In this document: positions 7,901 through 17,556 of the stretch, piece by piece
How positions within the stretch are numbered: the stretch's first letter is position 1
Layout: each line of letters opens with the position of its first letter
NCBI RefSeq assembly: GCF_014838825.1
Contig: NZ_JACYMO010000003.1
Location: 1-64,000, forward strand
DNA: 64,000 nt
Direction: 5' to 3'
Source of the DNA: Erwinia persicina
GTDB lineage: Bacteria > Pseudomonadota > Gammaproteobacteria > Enterobacterales > Enterobacteriaceae
Position numbers and translations under genes: made by a program
Notes under the pieces: generated by a model
Told to the model about the DNA's origin: nothing
Database searches by the model: none
What the model saw: the letters and a program-made list of their open reading frames with translations, nothing else

Positions 7901-10900
7901 AATTTCCTCGTTTCTTCATTGAACGGCCAATCTTCGCTATTGTTCTTTCTATTCTGATGGTTCTCGGGGGGATTGTCGCTTTTTTCCAGTTACCCCTCAG
8001 TGAATATCCAGCGGTAACGCCCCCGACAGTTCAAGTGACAGCATCTTACCCTGGCGCTAATCCAAAGGTGATTGCTGAAACCGTTGCTGCACCACTTGAA
8101 CAAGCCATTACAGGTGTTGAGGGCATGTTATATATGTCCTCACAGTCGGCAACCGATGGTCGTATGACGCTTACCGTCACATTTGCACAAGGAACGAATG
8201 CCGATATGGCACAAATTCAAGTGCAAAACAGAGTTTCGCGAGCACTGCCTCGTTTGCCTGAAGAAGTACAACGTCAAGGCGTTATCACTCAAAAAACCTC
8301 ACCAGATATTCTGATGGTGGTTCACTTATTGTCTGCGGATAAACGTTACGATCCCCTTTATATTTCCAATTATGCTTATCTCCAGGTTCGCGACGAATTA
8401 TCACGTATACCCGGTATCAGCGATGTCCTCGTTTGGGGCGCTGGCGAATACAGTATGCGGCTTTGGCTTGATCCTGATCTTATTGCTGCCAGAATGCTGA
8501 CGGCGGGTGATGTCATTGCCGCAGTTCGTGAACAAAACGTACAGGTTGCGGCAGGTTCTGTTGGTCAAATGCCAAATTCAAATGCAGCTTTCCAGGTAAC
8601 AGTAAACACACTTGGACGATTAACTGACGAAGAGCAGTTCGGTAATATTATTATTCGTACTGGCGATAATGGACAGGTTACCCGTTTACGGGATGTGGCT
8701 CGCATCGAAATGGGTGCTGATGCGTATGCACTACGTAGTCTGCTTGATGGCGAACCGGCTGTTGCGCTTCAAATTATTCAGAGCCCTGGCGCTAATGCGC
8801 TTGATGTTGCACAAGCAGTGAGAACAACGATGCAACGGCTTGAAGGTGATTTTCCTGCTGGATTAAGCTCACGTATTGCTTATGATCCGACTGTATTTGT
8901 TCGCGCCTCTCTTCAATCAGTGGCAACAACTTTACTTGAGGCAATTTTTCTTGTTGTTATTGTCGTTGTACTCTTTTTACGGAGCTGGAGAGCATCACTT
9001 ATTCCATTGCTGGCAGTACCTGTCTCATTAATTGGTACCTTTGCCATCATGTACATAATGGGGTTTTCACTTAATACCTTGTCATTATTTGGCCTTGTCC
9101 TTTCGATAGGGATCGTCGTCGATGATGCGATCGTGGTGGTTGAAAACGTTGAGCGCCATATCGAAAATGGAGAAACGCCTGTACAAGCCGCAAGGCTGGC
9201 CATGGATGAAGTTACGTCGCCGATTATTGCCATTACCTCTGTACTTTCGGCAATTTTCATCCCAACTGCATTCCTGAGTGGTCTGCAGGGTGAATTTTAT
9301 CAGCAATTTTCGCTAACCATTGCAATATCGACTATCTTGTCAGCCATTAATTCACTCACACTTAGCCCTGCACTTGCAGGCATGTTATTACGTCCACGTA
9401 AAGCGCATGTTGTGAGTGACCCACATACTTTGCCTGGACGCGTTAATCTATTTTTACAGATGATCGGCAAGCCGTTTAAGCGAGCACCCAGTGCTTATAG
9501 TAACACGGTACGAAAAGTGGTTAGCGTCAGCGGTCTGGCACTTTTAGTTTATGGTGGATTACTTGCGCTAACTTATTTTGGCTTCAAGGCTGTTCCACCA
9601 GGTTTTGTGCCAATGCAGGATAAGTATTATCTTGTAGGAATCGCACAGCTGCCTAATGGATCATCGTTAGATCGTACCGATGATGTTGTTAAAAAAATGT
9701 CTGAAATAGCGCTCGAAGAACCGGGCGTTGAAAGTGTCGTTGCATTTCCTGGGCTTTCAATCAATGGATTTGTTAATGTTCCTAATGCTGCCGTTATGTT
9801 CATTATTCTTGATCCATTTAAAGCTCGTACGACTGATGAGCTTTCGGCCATGGCTATTACAGGGCGATTACAAGCTAAATTTTCAACCATTCCTGATGGC
9901 TTCCTGGGTGTATTTCCACCACCACCGGTACCGGGTTTAGGTGCAACTGGCGGTTTTAAAATGCAAATTGAGGATCGCAGCGGTGCCGGGCTTGATGCAT
10001 TAGTGAAAAATACCCAAATTTTGATGACTAAAGCCACTGAATCCGGGATGGTGACAGGGCTTATGACCAGCTTAGATATTAATGCTCCTCAATTTGATGT
10101 CACGATTGATCGAATTCAAGCTAAGAGTCAGGGCGTTAATTTAGCTGAGGTATTCGAAACACTGCAAGTTTATCTTGGCTCTATCTATGTTAATGATTTC
10201 AATCGTTTTGGCCGCACTTACAAAGTCATGGCGCAAGCCGATGCCGCTCATCGCATGCAGGTAGAAGCGATAGGACGTTTGCAAGTCCGTAATCTGGCAG
10301 GAGAAATGTTACCCCTGTCATCATTTGTAACCGTTACACCAGGCTCTGGCCCCGATCGTGTCATTCATTATAACGGCTATCCTTCTGCTGATATATCAGG
10401 CGGTGCCATGTTGGACGTTAGTTCAGGTCAGGGAGTTGAAACCATGGAGCGACTGGCAAAAGAAATATTACCAGAAGGAATGAGTTTCGAATGGACTGAA
10501 TTGGCTTACCAACAAAAAGGGGCTGGCAATTCTGCACTGTTTATTTTCCCGATGTGTCTATTGCTTGCGTATCTTATCCTTGCTGCACAATATAACAGCT
10601 GGCTGCTTCCTTTAGCCGTTCTCCTTATCGTGCCAATGTGTTTGTTAAGCGCCATTACTGGTGTTTGGTTGATGGGGGGTGACAATAATATCTTTGTCCA
10701 AATAGGTCTTATTGTCCTGGTTGGCTTAGCCGCCAAGAATGCAATTTTGATTGTCGAATTCGCCCGAAGTCTTGAAAGCGAAGGCGTGAGTACTCTGGAT
10801 GCGGTTATCAAAGCGTGTCGATTACGTTTACGACCTATTCTGATGACATCACTTGCATTTATTGCCGGTGTTATTCCATTAGTTTTGGCCAGTGGCGCTG

Positions 10901-11073
10901 GGGCTGAAATGCGTCAATCCATGGGAATTGCAGTCTTTGCGGGGATGCTCGGTGTGACGCTATTCGGTTTATTCTTAACCCCTGTATTTTATGTTGTTAT
11001 GCGCAGGTTGTCTGTGCACTACGAAAAATACCGGGCCAAAGTTAAATTGCACAAAGAGGGGCGTATATCATGA
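7897..11073 (+). CDS. gesB: RND efflux pump inner-membrane transporter (GesB/MexF type)
   Basis: A 1058-residue hydrophobe/amphiphile-efflux (HAE-1) RND protein, the normal family length. It starts MKFPRFFIERPIFA, the usual first-helix motif. Twelve membrane helices and two large periplasmic loops are evident. The proton-relay aspartates lie in GIVVDDAIVVVENVERH (about residue 400), followed by the conserved lysine in GLAAKNAILIVEFA (about residue 950). The protein would drive proton-coupled export from the periplasm or inner membrane through the GesA-GesC channel. It overlaps the adaptor and channel genes by 4 bases at both ends, so translation is coupled. Specificity cannot be read directly. 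Export of gold or organic compounds is inferred from the golTS-like neighbours. Confidence 0.9.
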   Translation: MKFPRFFIERPIFAIVLSILMVLGGIVAFFQLPLSEYPAVTPPTVQVTASYPGANPKVIAETVAAPLEQAITGVEGMLYMSSQSATDGRMTLTVTFAQGTNADMAQIQVQNRVSRALPRLPEEVQRQGVITQKTSPDILMVVHLLSADKRYDPLYISNYAYLQVRDELSRIPGISDVLVWGAGEYSMRLWLDPDLIAARMLTAGDVIAAVREQNVQVAAGSVGQMPNSNAAFQVTVNTLGRLTDEEQFGNIIIRTGDNGQVTRLRDVARIEMGADAYALRSLLDGEPAVALQIIQSPGANALDVAQAVRTTMQRLEGDFPAGLSSRIAYDPTVFVRASLQSVATTLLEAIFLVVIVVVLFLRSWRASLIPLLAVPVSLIGTFAIMYIMGFSLNTLSLFGLVLSIGIVVDDAIVVVENVERHIENGETPVQAARLAMDEVTSPIIAITSVLSAIFIPTAFLSGLQGEFYQQFSLTIAISTILSAINSLTLSPALAGMLLRPRKAHVVSDPHTLPGRVNLFLQMIGKPFKRAPSAYSNTVRKVVSVSGLALLVYGGLLALTYFGFKAVPPGFVPMQDKYYLVGIAQLPNGSSLDRTDDVVKKMSEIALEEPGVESVVAFPGLSINGFVNVPNAAVMFIILDPFKARTTDELSAMAITGRLQAKFSTIPDGFLGVFPPPPVPGLGATGGFKMQIEDRSGAGLDALVKNTQILMTKATESGMVTGLMTSLDINAPQFDVTIDRIQAKSQGVNLAEVFETLQVYLGSIYVNDFNRFGRTYKVMAQADAAHRMQVEAIGRLQVRNLAGEMLPLSSFVTVTPGSGPDRVIHYNGYPSADISGGAMLDVSSGQGVETMERLAKEILPEGMSFEWTELAYQQKGAGNSALFIFPMCLLLAYLILAAQYNSWLLPLAVLLIVPMCLLSAITGVWLMGGDNNIFVQIGLIVLVGLAAKNAILIVEFARSLESEGVSTLDAVIKACRLRLRPILMTSLAFIAGVIPLVLASGAGAEMRQSMGIAVFAGMLGVTLFGLFLTPVFYVVMRRLSVHYEKYRAKVKLHKEGRIS

Positions 11074-12551
11074 ATACACTTTCTCAAAAAGTATTGTTCT
11101 CTTTGAGTGCTCTTATTTTACTGTCCGGATGTACAGCTGTAGGTCCTGATTACTCGCCACCTTTATTACCATCCGCTGCAAATTTTGGTGGATCGGTTGC
11201 GGGTATGGGTTCCGGCGCTGTTGAAATTGAGTGGTGGAAAACATTTGATGATCCTGCACTCGTTATCTTGATCCAACGCTCACTTGCTGCAAACCATGAC
11301 ATCGGTATCGCCGTCGCCCGGCTTGAAGAAGCAAACGCGATTCTGCGTGAAAATAGACAAAATTTCTTACCACTGGGTGGTATAGAGAGTGGTTATGAGC
11401 ATCGTCGGCAAAGCCGGACGGAAACTTCATCCGGCCAGACATCGCAGTTCGATACTTATCGAATTGCGGTTGATTCATCCTGGGAAATAGATCTCTTTGG
11501 CCGTGTACGTCGTTCAGTGGAAATGGCCCAGGCACAAGCTGGCTCACGTGAAGCATTATTACGACATGTACAAGCAGGTGTCGCTGCTTCTGTCGCTGCT
11601 ACATGGTTCGAACTTCGAGGTGTTGAAGCCGAACTTGCCGTTGTTACTGATATTAGCCAAAGTCAGCGCGAAAGTTTCAGGCAGACCGAACGCTCCGTAA
11701 AGGCAGGTTCTGCCAGTCAATTTGACCAATTACGAGCAGAAGCTTTGCTGCGCAATATCGAAGCGGCTGTGCCTGAACTGGAACGCCGCCGAACCGCTTC
11801 TGTTAATGCATTGGCGATCTTGCTTGGTGAAGTCCCTCAGGATTTTAAATTACCGGCGGCTGTACCTTCAACAACACAAACACACAAAACCCTGGTTCTG
11901 CGAACCCTGGACGTGGGTGATCCAGCCTCGCTTCTCTCGCGACGAGCGGATATTGCTGCTGCTGAGCGTTCTCTGGCGGCCGCAACGGCTCGGGTGGGGA
12001 TTGACACAGCAAGTCTGTATCCTGACGTTCAGATACAAGGTTCTATTGGGCTTGTTGCTGGAAGCCTTAATGCAATGAATGATACCAGTATTTTATCGGG
12101 CTTTATTGGCCCGATTATACGCTGGTCTTTTCTCGATACAGCGCGAGTGCGTGCTCAAATTGCAGCCAGCGAAGCACGAACTAAAGCGGCATTAATCGTT
12201 TACGATCAGACCGTACTGCGTGCATTACAAGAAACGGATGATGCCTTCAAAGCTTATGATGCGGCAAATAAGACCCTTGAGTTACACCAACTTGAATCAG
12301 TCGCACATTCTGATGCCGCACGTCTTGCTCAATTACGGTTTTCCCTCGGTGAGGGGATTTACTCAGATGTACTTGAGGCACAAAAATCTGATTTTATTAG
12401 CCGCCGTGCCCTGGCGATAGCCTATACCAATCAGCAACTCGCCATTGTGAGTATTTACAAAGCATTGGGCGGTGGTTGGGAAATTTGTACAGCGAAAAAT
12501 AGTGATTGTTCAGGGGCTGAGGGCAGGCAATATTCCTATGTTAAAAATTAA
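11070..12551 (+). CDS. gesC: Outer-membrane efflux channel, NodT/OprM family (GesC type)
   Basis: A 493-residue TolC-superfamily lipoprotein. Its signal peptide ends in LLSGCTAVGPDY, the typical lipobox and start of NodT/OprM channels. Two OEP repeats follow, with SSWEIDLFGRVRRSVE near residue 140 and a matching second-half motif LLSRRADIAAAERSL near 290. It would form the trimeric exit duct for the GesAB pump. It is the last gene of the gesABC operon, overlapping the pump gene by 4 bases. The last ~20 residues (including two cysteines) are an unusual tail compared with typical OprM proteins. Confidence 0.88.
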   Translation: MNTLSQKVLFSLSALILLSGCTAVGPDYSPPLLPSAANFGGSVAGMGSGAVEIEWWKTFDDPALVILIQRSLAANHDIGIAVARLEEANAILRENRQNFLPLGGIESGYEHRRQSRTETSSGQTSQFDTYRIAVDSSWEIDLFGRVRRSVEMAQAQAGSREALLRHVQAGVAASVAATWFELRGVEAELAVVTDISQSQRESFRQTERSVKAGSASQFDQLRAEALLRNIEAAVPELERRRTASVNALAILLGEVPQDFKLPAAVPSTTQTHKTLVLRTLDVGDPASLLSRRADIAAAERSLAAATARVGIDTASLYPDVQIQGSIGLVAGSLNAMNDTSILSGFIGPIIRWSFLDTARVRAQIAASEARTKAALIVYDQTVLRALQETDDAFKAYDAANKTLELHQLESVAHSDAARLAQLRFSLGEGIYSDVLEAQKSDFISRRALAIAYTNQQLAIVSIYKALGGGWEICTAKNSDCSGAEGRQYSYVKN

Positions 12552-12574
12552 ATTCAAAATGAATAAAAAAATCC

Positions 12575-12605
12575 TTGACCTTGCCCTTAGGGTCAACCTT
12601 ATGTT
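12575..12605 (+). promoter_or_regulatory. MerR-type promoter of golT
   Basis: TTGACC at 12575-12580 and TATGTT at 12600-12605 are separated by exactly 19 bp. The dyad TTGACC...GGTCAA overlaps the -35 and spacer, as expected for a CueR/GolS-type activator site. It lies in the 87-bp gap between gesC and the P-type ATPase, so golT can be switched on separately from gesABC. The regulator is presumably the GolS-like protein at 15358. Confidence 0.75.
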
Positions 12606-12638
12606 GCTACCCAACAACCATATTTAAGGGGAATCTCA

Positions 12639-15170
12639 ATGAATACTAACCCAACAATATCCTCAGCCACCCGGCTCAGTTTACCCGTTGAAGGTATGAC
12701 TTGTGCATCTTGTGTCGGTCGTGTTGAGAAGGCATTAAAAGCCGTGCCTGGCATAAGTACAGCATCAGTCAACCTGGCGACAGAACGTGCTGATATCACA
12801 GTGACTGATTCAGGCGATGCACTGTCTGCTGTTCGTGCCATTGAGAGCGCGGGTTATAGCGTCCGTCATGAAATAACAGAACTCGCCATTGAAGATATGA
12901 CCTGTGCATCTTGTGTCGGACGTGTTGAAAAAGCACTGGCACAGACTCCCGGCGTTATCGAAGCTGGTGTGAATTTAGCGACAGAACGTGCCCGAATTAT
13001 CCATTTTGCTGACGTTATTTCTGTAGCCGACCTTGAAGCGGCTGTCGTTAAGGCTGGTTATACATCTCGTCGATTATCTGCCGAATCGGCAAATACAGAA
13101 GATCAAGACAATGAACGTCGTGAAGGTGAAGCGCGTTCATTACGCCGGGCGCTATACACTGCGGCTATTTTTACGTTACCCGTTTTCATACTCGAAATGG
13201 GATCGCATGTTATCCCCGGTATGCACGACCTGGTAATGAGAACATTGGGCCAACAGGTGAACTGGTACATTCAATTTGTGCTTGCAACTATCGTTCTGTT
13301 TGGCCCAGGAATGCGCTTCTTCCGCAAGGGAATACCGGCACTGTTACGTGGTGCTCCTGATATGAACTCACTGGTTTCTGTTGGCACAATTGCAGCCTAT
13401 GGATATTCTGTTGTCGCCACTTTTATCCCCGGGGTACTGCCGAAAGGAACAGCAAACGTCTATTTTGAAGCGGCGGTTGTGATAGTCACCCTGATCCTGC
13501 TTGGACGTACTTTAGAAGCGCGTGCAAAAGGCCGTACTTCACAGGCAATCAAACGGTTAGTCGGACTTCAGGCAAAAACAGCTCGCGTTGATCGCAATGG
13601 CAAAATAGTTGAGATTCCACTCGATCAAGTAGCAACAGATGATGTCATTCTCGTTCGTCCTGGTGAAAAAATTCCTGTTGATGGTGAAGTTGTTGACGGT
13701 TCATCTTATGTTGATGAAAGCATGATTACTGGTGAGCCTGTACCCGTATCGAAAGGTATTGGGGCTGAAGTTGTCGGAGGCACCATCAACAAAACAGGCG
13801 CTTTCAGCTTCCGTGTGACAAAGATTGGGGCAAACACTGTTCTTGCACAAATTATTCGTTTAGTTGAACAAGCACAAGGTTCCAAATTACCCATCCAGGC
13901 CTTAGTCGATAAAGTAACCATGTGGTTCGTGCCAGCAGTAATGACAGGGGCGGGCTTAACGTTCATTATTTGGTTATTCCTGGGTCCAGATCCCGCGCTA
14001 ACTTTTGCGTTAATTAATGCAGTTGCTGTTCTTATTATTGCCTGTCCATGTGCTATGGGTTTAGCTACACCAACATCTATCATGGTGGGTACTGGGCGCG
14101 CAGCAGAACTGGGTGTTCTCTTCCGCAAAGGTGAAGCGTTACAAGCATTGCGTGATGTTAGTGTTGTTGCACTCGACAAAACAGGGACACTGACCAAAGG
14201 ACGTCCTGAGCTAACCGATTTGGTTCCGGCTGAAGGTTTTGAATACAAGGAAGTATTAGCTTTAGTTGCTGCAATTGAAACACGTTCTGAGCATCCAATT
14301 GCTGAGGCCATTGTGGCCGCCGCTAAGCAACAAGATATCACTCTGGCTTCTGTTGAAAGCTTCGAAGCCGTTCCTGGGTTTGGTGTATCTGCTCAGGTTG
14401 CAGGCCGGACTGTTGCTGTTGGTGCAGATCGCTACATGACTCAGCTTGGCCTTGATGTAAACAACTTGCAACCGACGGCGCTGCGTCTGGGTGAACAAGG
14501 TAAGAGTCCACTCTATGCTGCCATTGATGGCCGTCTGGCAGCAATAATCGCGGTCGCGGATCCCATCAAAGAAACGACGCCTGAAGCGATTAGGGCGCTG
14601 CATGCTCTGGGCCTAAAAGTTGCAATGATTACGGGTGATAATAAAGCTACCGCTGCCGCAATTGCCAGACAACTCGGTATTGATGAAGTGGCAGCAGAAG
14701 TGTTACCCGATGGTAAAGTTGCAGCCCTGAAAAAATTCCGTGCTAATGGCGCTCGAGTTGCATTTGTTGGCGATGGTATTAACGATGCGCCAGCACTTGC
14801 TGAATCTGATGTGGGTTTGGCCATTGGTACAGGTACAGATGTAGCCATCGAGGCTGCTGATGTCGTGTTAATGTCAGGGGATTTACGTGGTGTTGCTGAT
14901 GCTATTGCACTTAGCCAGGCGACAATTCGTAACATCAAACAGAATCTGTTCTGGGCCTTTGCTTATAATGCCTTACTGATCCCCGTGGCTGCCGGTTTGC
15001 TTTATCCTCTGAACGGTATGTTGCTTTCACCGATGTTTGCCGCTGCGGCAATGGCACTTTCCAGTGTCTTTGTTCTGGGCAATGCTCTGCGATTAAAACG
15101 TTTTCAGCCACCCATAAAGCAAACCGTTATGCAAGATGACGACCGTCATCAGATTCATGCAGCTGAATAA
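12639..15170 (+). CDS. golT: Au(I)/Cu(I)-exporting P1B-type ATPase (GolT/CopA type)
   Basis: An 843-residue heavy-metal ATPase. Two N-terminal HMA domains each carry a CxxC metal site (GMTCASC near residue 20 and DMTCASC near 90). The membrane CPC motif is in [13 protein letters not shown] (about residue 470), the phosphorylated aspartate is in DKTGTLTKG, the actuator-domain phosphatase motif is ITGEP, and the hinge is [10 protein letters not shown]. The CPC site and twin HMA domains mark the Cu(I)/Ag(I)/Au(I) subgroup, pumping cytoplasmic metal to the periplasm. Its length is close to CopA (about 834) and longer than Salmonella GolT because of the second HMA domain. The symbol golT is therefore based on context, with gesABC upstream and a GolS-like regulator downstream. 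Confidence 0.88.
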   Translation: MNTNPTISSATRLSLPVEGMTCASCVGRVEKALKAVPGISTASVNLATERADITVTDSGDALSAVRAIESAGYSVRHEITELAIEDMTCASCVGRVEKALAQTPGVIEAGVNLATERARIIHFADVISVADLEAAVVKAGYTSRRLSAESANTEDQDNERREGEARSLRRALYTAAIFTLPVFILEMGSHVIPGMHDLVMRTLGQQVNWYIQFVLATIVLFGPGMRFFRKGIPALLRGAPDMNSLVSVGTIAAYGYSVVATFIPGVLPKGTANVYFEAAVVIVTLILLGRTLEARAKGRTSQAIKRLVGLQAKTARVDRNGKIVEIPLDQVATDDVILVRPGEKIPVDGEVVDGSSYVDESMITGEPVPVSKGIGAEVVGGTINKTGAFSFRVTKIGANTVLAQIIRLVEQAQGSKLPIQALVDKVTMWFVPAVMTGAGLTFIIWLFLGPDPALTFALINAVAVLIIACPCAMGLATPTSIMVGTGRAAELGVLFRKGEALQALRDVSVVALDKTGTLTKGRPELTDLVPAEGFEYKEVLALVAAIETRSEHPIAEAIVAAAKQQDITLASVESFEAVPGFGVSAQVAGRTVAVGADRYMTQLGLDVNNLQPTALRLGEQGKSPLYAAIDGRLAAIIAVADPIKETTPEAIRALHALGLKVAMITGDNKATAAAIARQLGIDEVAAEVLPDGKVAALKKFRANGARVAFVGDGINDAPALAESDVGLAIGTGTDVAIEAADVVLMSGDLRGVADAIALSQATIRNIKQNLFWAFAYNALLIPVAAGLLYPLNGMLLSPMFAAAAMALSSVFVLGNALRLKRFQPPIKQTVMQDDDRHQIHAAE

Positions 15171-15189
15171 ATCAAAAGGGCAGCCAGAT

Positions 15190-15345
15190 GTGAATATAAC
15201 CAATCCTGACGTCATGGCAGAAACCAAAGCGCGTACCGGCGTCCGGGTTGCACCGATCGGCGCGATCGGTGAGCAAATAGTTTACGGTACATTTTCATCA
15301 CAAAAGCCAAACCTGATTAAGGCTCTCGGCTTGTCGGGTTTATAG
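15190..15345 (+). CDS. Small unassigned ORF between golT and golS
   Basis: A possible 51-residue product from GTG 15190; an ATG in the same frame lies further back inside golT at 15136. A weak AGGG-like site precedes the GTG. The predicted protein is slightly basic, with no cysteines, no CxxC and no signal peptide. It is therefore not a GolB-type metallochaperone, although Salmonella encodes golB in its gol cluster. A 21-bp perfect palindrome lies within it. It may be a small real gene, the relic of a larger one, or non-coding. I do not recognise it. Confidence 0.25.
   Translation: MNITNPDVMAETKARTGVRVAPIGAIGEQIVYGTFSSQKPNLIKALGLSGL
15251..15271. repeat. 21-bp perfect palindrome upstream of golS
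   Basis: The arms CACCGATCG (15251-15259) and CGATCGGTG (15263-15271) are exact inverted copies around GCG. It lies 87 bases before the golS start. It could be an operator or just a chance palindrome in a coding-like stretch. It does not resemble the two MerR-type sites elsewhere in the island and has no following T run. Confidence 0.5.
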
Positions 15346-15357
15346 AGAGGAAAAAAA

Positions 15358-15849
15358 ATGAATATCGGTCAGGCAGCTAAACTCTCAGGTATCTCGGCGA
15401 AGATGATCCGTTATTACGAACAAATTGGGTTGATACCAAAAGCAATTCGTTCTGATGCTGGTTACCGTCATTACAGTTCATCGGATATTGATAGTCTTCA
15501 TTTTATTCGTCGTTCACGTGACCTTGGTTTTTCTGTTGAACAAATTTCGGGATTAATGAACTTATGGCTCGATGGCGAACGAGCCAGTTCTGACGTGAAA
15601 ACAATGGCGCTTACCCATATTTCAGAGCTAAGATCCAGGATAGCTGAATTACAGACAATGGCGGAAACGCTTGAGCAATTAGCCCGTGACTGCCAGGGTA
15701 ATAATCAGCCTGGCTGCCCAATTATCGCGGGATTAATTGAACCCAAAACGCTAACTGAACAACAATCGCAAAAACGTCAAAGAGTTCAAAGAACACCCCG
15801 GTTTGGGAGCAGTTCACTTGCTCCATTGCGCAATCGAAGGTCATTGTAA
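15358..15849 (+). CDS. golS: MerR-family Au(I)/Cu(I)-responsive regulator (GolS/CueR type)
   Basis: A 163-residue MerR regulator. Residues 1-70 form the winged HTH (MNIGQAAKLSGISAKMIRYY), followed by the dimerisation helix and a metal loop with Cys112 and Cys120 (C-QGNNQPG-C). Ser77 is the residue expected in the monovalent-metal (Cu/Ag/Au) group. Pro at position 118 is the residue I recall for GolS rather than CueR. It would activate the two 19-bp-spacer promoters at 6632 and 12575. It has a strong GAGAGGAAA ribosome site. The last ~25 residues look foreign. They are read out of frame through sequence that in another frame encodes the start of the HsdR fragment, so the island junction seems to have supplied the C-terminus. 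Confidence 0.85.
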   Translation: MNIGQAAKLSGISAKMIRYYEQIGLIPKAIRSDAGYRHYSSSDIDSLHFIRRSRDLGFSVEQISGLMNLWLDGERASSDVKTMALTHISELRSRIAELQTMAETLEQLARDCQGNNQPGCPIIAGLIEPKTLTEQQSQKRQRVQRTPRFGSSSLAPLRNRRSL

Positions 15850-16534
15850 CGATCCCAGCTTTGGTTCCAGGCACTTTTCCAGGGTGGAGATGAATGTCGG
15901 CAGATTCGATGTGCTGTACCAAGATCGACTGGAGATCTTTAAAAAGGATCTCGGCAGTTTCGTGCGTTTTTATGAGTTTATGTCTCAGATCGTCGATTAT
16001 GACGATAAAGAGCTGGAAAAACTTAGCCTCTATGCGCGTCATCTGCGTCCCTTGCTGCATGAGCAGAGACTGGACGAGGATGAGGTGGATGTCAGCAATA
16101 TCCAGATGAGCCATTATCGTCTGTCGAAAATCCATGCCCAGCATCTGAAGCTGCAGGAAGATTCACCGGAATATAAGCTGCACCCCAGTAATGATGTGGG
16201 TACCGCCAGGCCTAAGGACAAGAAAGAAGAGTTCATGTCGCATATTCTGGCACGGTTAAATGAGCTGTTTATTACGGATAATCTGACCGACAAAGATATG
16301 GTCAATTATGCGTTTTCCGTTCGTGACAAACTCTCGGAAAATCAGTCAGTAATGACGCAGATTGCTAATAATACGCGTGAGCAGGCGATGCTGGGTGATT
16401 TCCCTAAAGCCATTGATGATGCCGTGATGGACAGCAGTGAAGCGCAGCAGGAAATGATGATGCAGTATCTGTCGAGTCCTGAGCTGGCCAGGGGGTTCGC
16501 CCGGGTGGTTTTTGATATGTTGAAGGGAGCCTGA
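15770..16534 (+). pseudogene. hsdR: Type I restriction enzyme HsdR, C-terminal fragment
   Basis: About 250 residues without a proper start (the first candidate is a TTG at 15803). They resemble the helical C-terminal region of type I restriction R subunits: IFKKDLGSFVRFYEFMSQIV, then LEKLSLYARHLRPLL, then a helical tail ending FARVVFDMLKGA. The nuclease and the two RecA-like motor domains that should precede it (some 750+ residues) are missing, as are hsdM and hsdS. The frame is open back to about 15755, overlapping the 3' end of golS, so the metal island has replaced the 5' portion. It lies 41 bases before mrr, the same adjacency as hsdR-mrr in the E. coli immigration control region. The fragment is unlikely to be functional. 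Confidence 0.75.
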
Positions 16535-16575
16535 ACAGCAGGTTCATCATTTTGTAATACGCATAAGGAAGCGCC

Positions 16576-17490
16576 ATGCCTGTACCGACTTACGATAAAT
16601 TTATTGAACCCGTGTTGCGCTTTCTGGCTACCAGGCCTGAAGGCGCGACTGCCCGCGAAGCGCATGAGGCCGCGGCGGACAGACTCAATCTGGATGAAAG
16701 TCAGCGTGCAGAAGTCATTGCCAGCGGCCAGCTGACCTATAAAAACCGGGCAGGCTGGGCACACGACCGGCTAAAGCGTGCGGGATTATCGCAGAGCCTG
16801 TCGCGGGGAAAATGGTGCCTGACGCCGGAAGGACTGGGCTGGGTTCATGCGCATCCTCAGCCACTGACCAGAGAGGATGTCACGCATCTGGCCTTTGATT
16901 TTAATCGTGTGACATTAAGACAGCAGCCGGATGCCGTTGATCTCGACCCGCAGCCTGAGCCTCTCAGCGTGGAGGAACTGGCGCTGAGCAGCCCGGACGA
17001 TCGGCTTGAGCAGGCGCTGAATGAGTTACGCAGTGCGGTGGCGGATGAATTGCTGGAAAACCTTAAACAGGTTTCTCCTGCGCGCTTTGAGGTGATTGTT
17101 CTTGATGTGCTGCACCGTCTTGGCTACGGCGGGCACCGCGACGATCTTCAGCGTGTGGGGGGCTCAGGCGATGGTGGCATTGATGGCATTATCTCGCTGG
17201 ATAAGCTGGGCCTGGAAAAGGTTTATGTGCAGGCGAAACGCTGGCAGAACACGGTGGGCCGCCCTGAGCTGCAGGCTTTTTATGGCGCACTGGCCGGACA
17301 AAAAGCCAGACGCGGCGTGTTTATCACCACATCTGGCTTTACTTCTCAGGCGCGGGACTTTGCCAGGGCAGTGGAAGGTATGGTGCTGGTGGATGGGCAG
17401 CGGCTGGTGAATCTGATGATTGAGAATGAAGTTGGAGTGACTTCTCGTATATTACGCGTGCCAAAACTGGATATGGACTATTTTGAGTAA
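16576..17490 (+). CDS. mrr: Mrr restriction endonuclease (modified-DNA specific)
   Basis: A 304-residue type IV restriction enzyme, the same length as E. coli Mrr. The N-terminal winged-helix domain (about 1-95) starts MPVPTYDKFIEPVLR. The C-terminal Mrr catalytic domain (about 155-304) contains GGSGDGGIDGII, with the metal-binding aspartate, and VQAKRW, which is the QxK of the PD-(D/E)xK fold. These are followed by GVFITTSGFTSQARDFA, near-identical to the K-12 protein from memory. Mrr cleaves certain methylated foreign DNA and can be triggered by high pressure. It has a good GGAAG ribosome site. Together with the hsdR fragment and symE it marks a remnant immigration control region. Confidence 0.93.
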   Translation: MPVPTYDKFIEPVLRFLATRPEGATAREAHEAAADRLNLDESQRAEVIASGQLTYKNRAGWAHDRLKRAGLSQSLSRGKWCLTPEGLGWVHAHPQPLTREDVTHLAFDFNRVTLRQQPDAVDLDPQPEPLSVEELALSSPDDRLEQALNELRSAVADELLENLKQVSPARFEVIVLDVLHRLGYGGHRDDLQRVGGSGDGGIDGIISLDKLGLEKVYVQAKRWQNTVGRPELQAFYGALAGQKARRGVFITTSGFTSQARDFARAVEGMVLVDGQRLVNLMIENEVGVTSRILRVPKLDMDYFE

Positions 17491-17556
17491 TGAGTGAATC
17501 CAGCGCTGATCCTGTAAATAACGCTGAGCATCTTCCATTGTCTGGCTGGTGTGATG

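Noticed and set aside
15358..15849. Housekeeping CueR
   Set aside because: Context (gesABC upstream, golT-like ATPase), Pro118 and the matched promoters favour a GolS-type call, although CueR-like copper sensing is not excluded.
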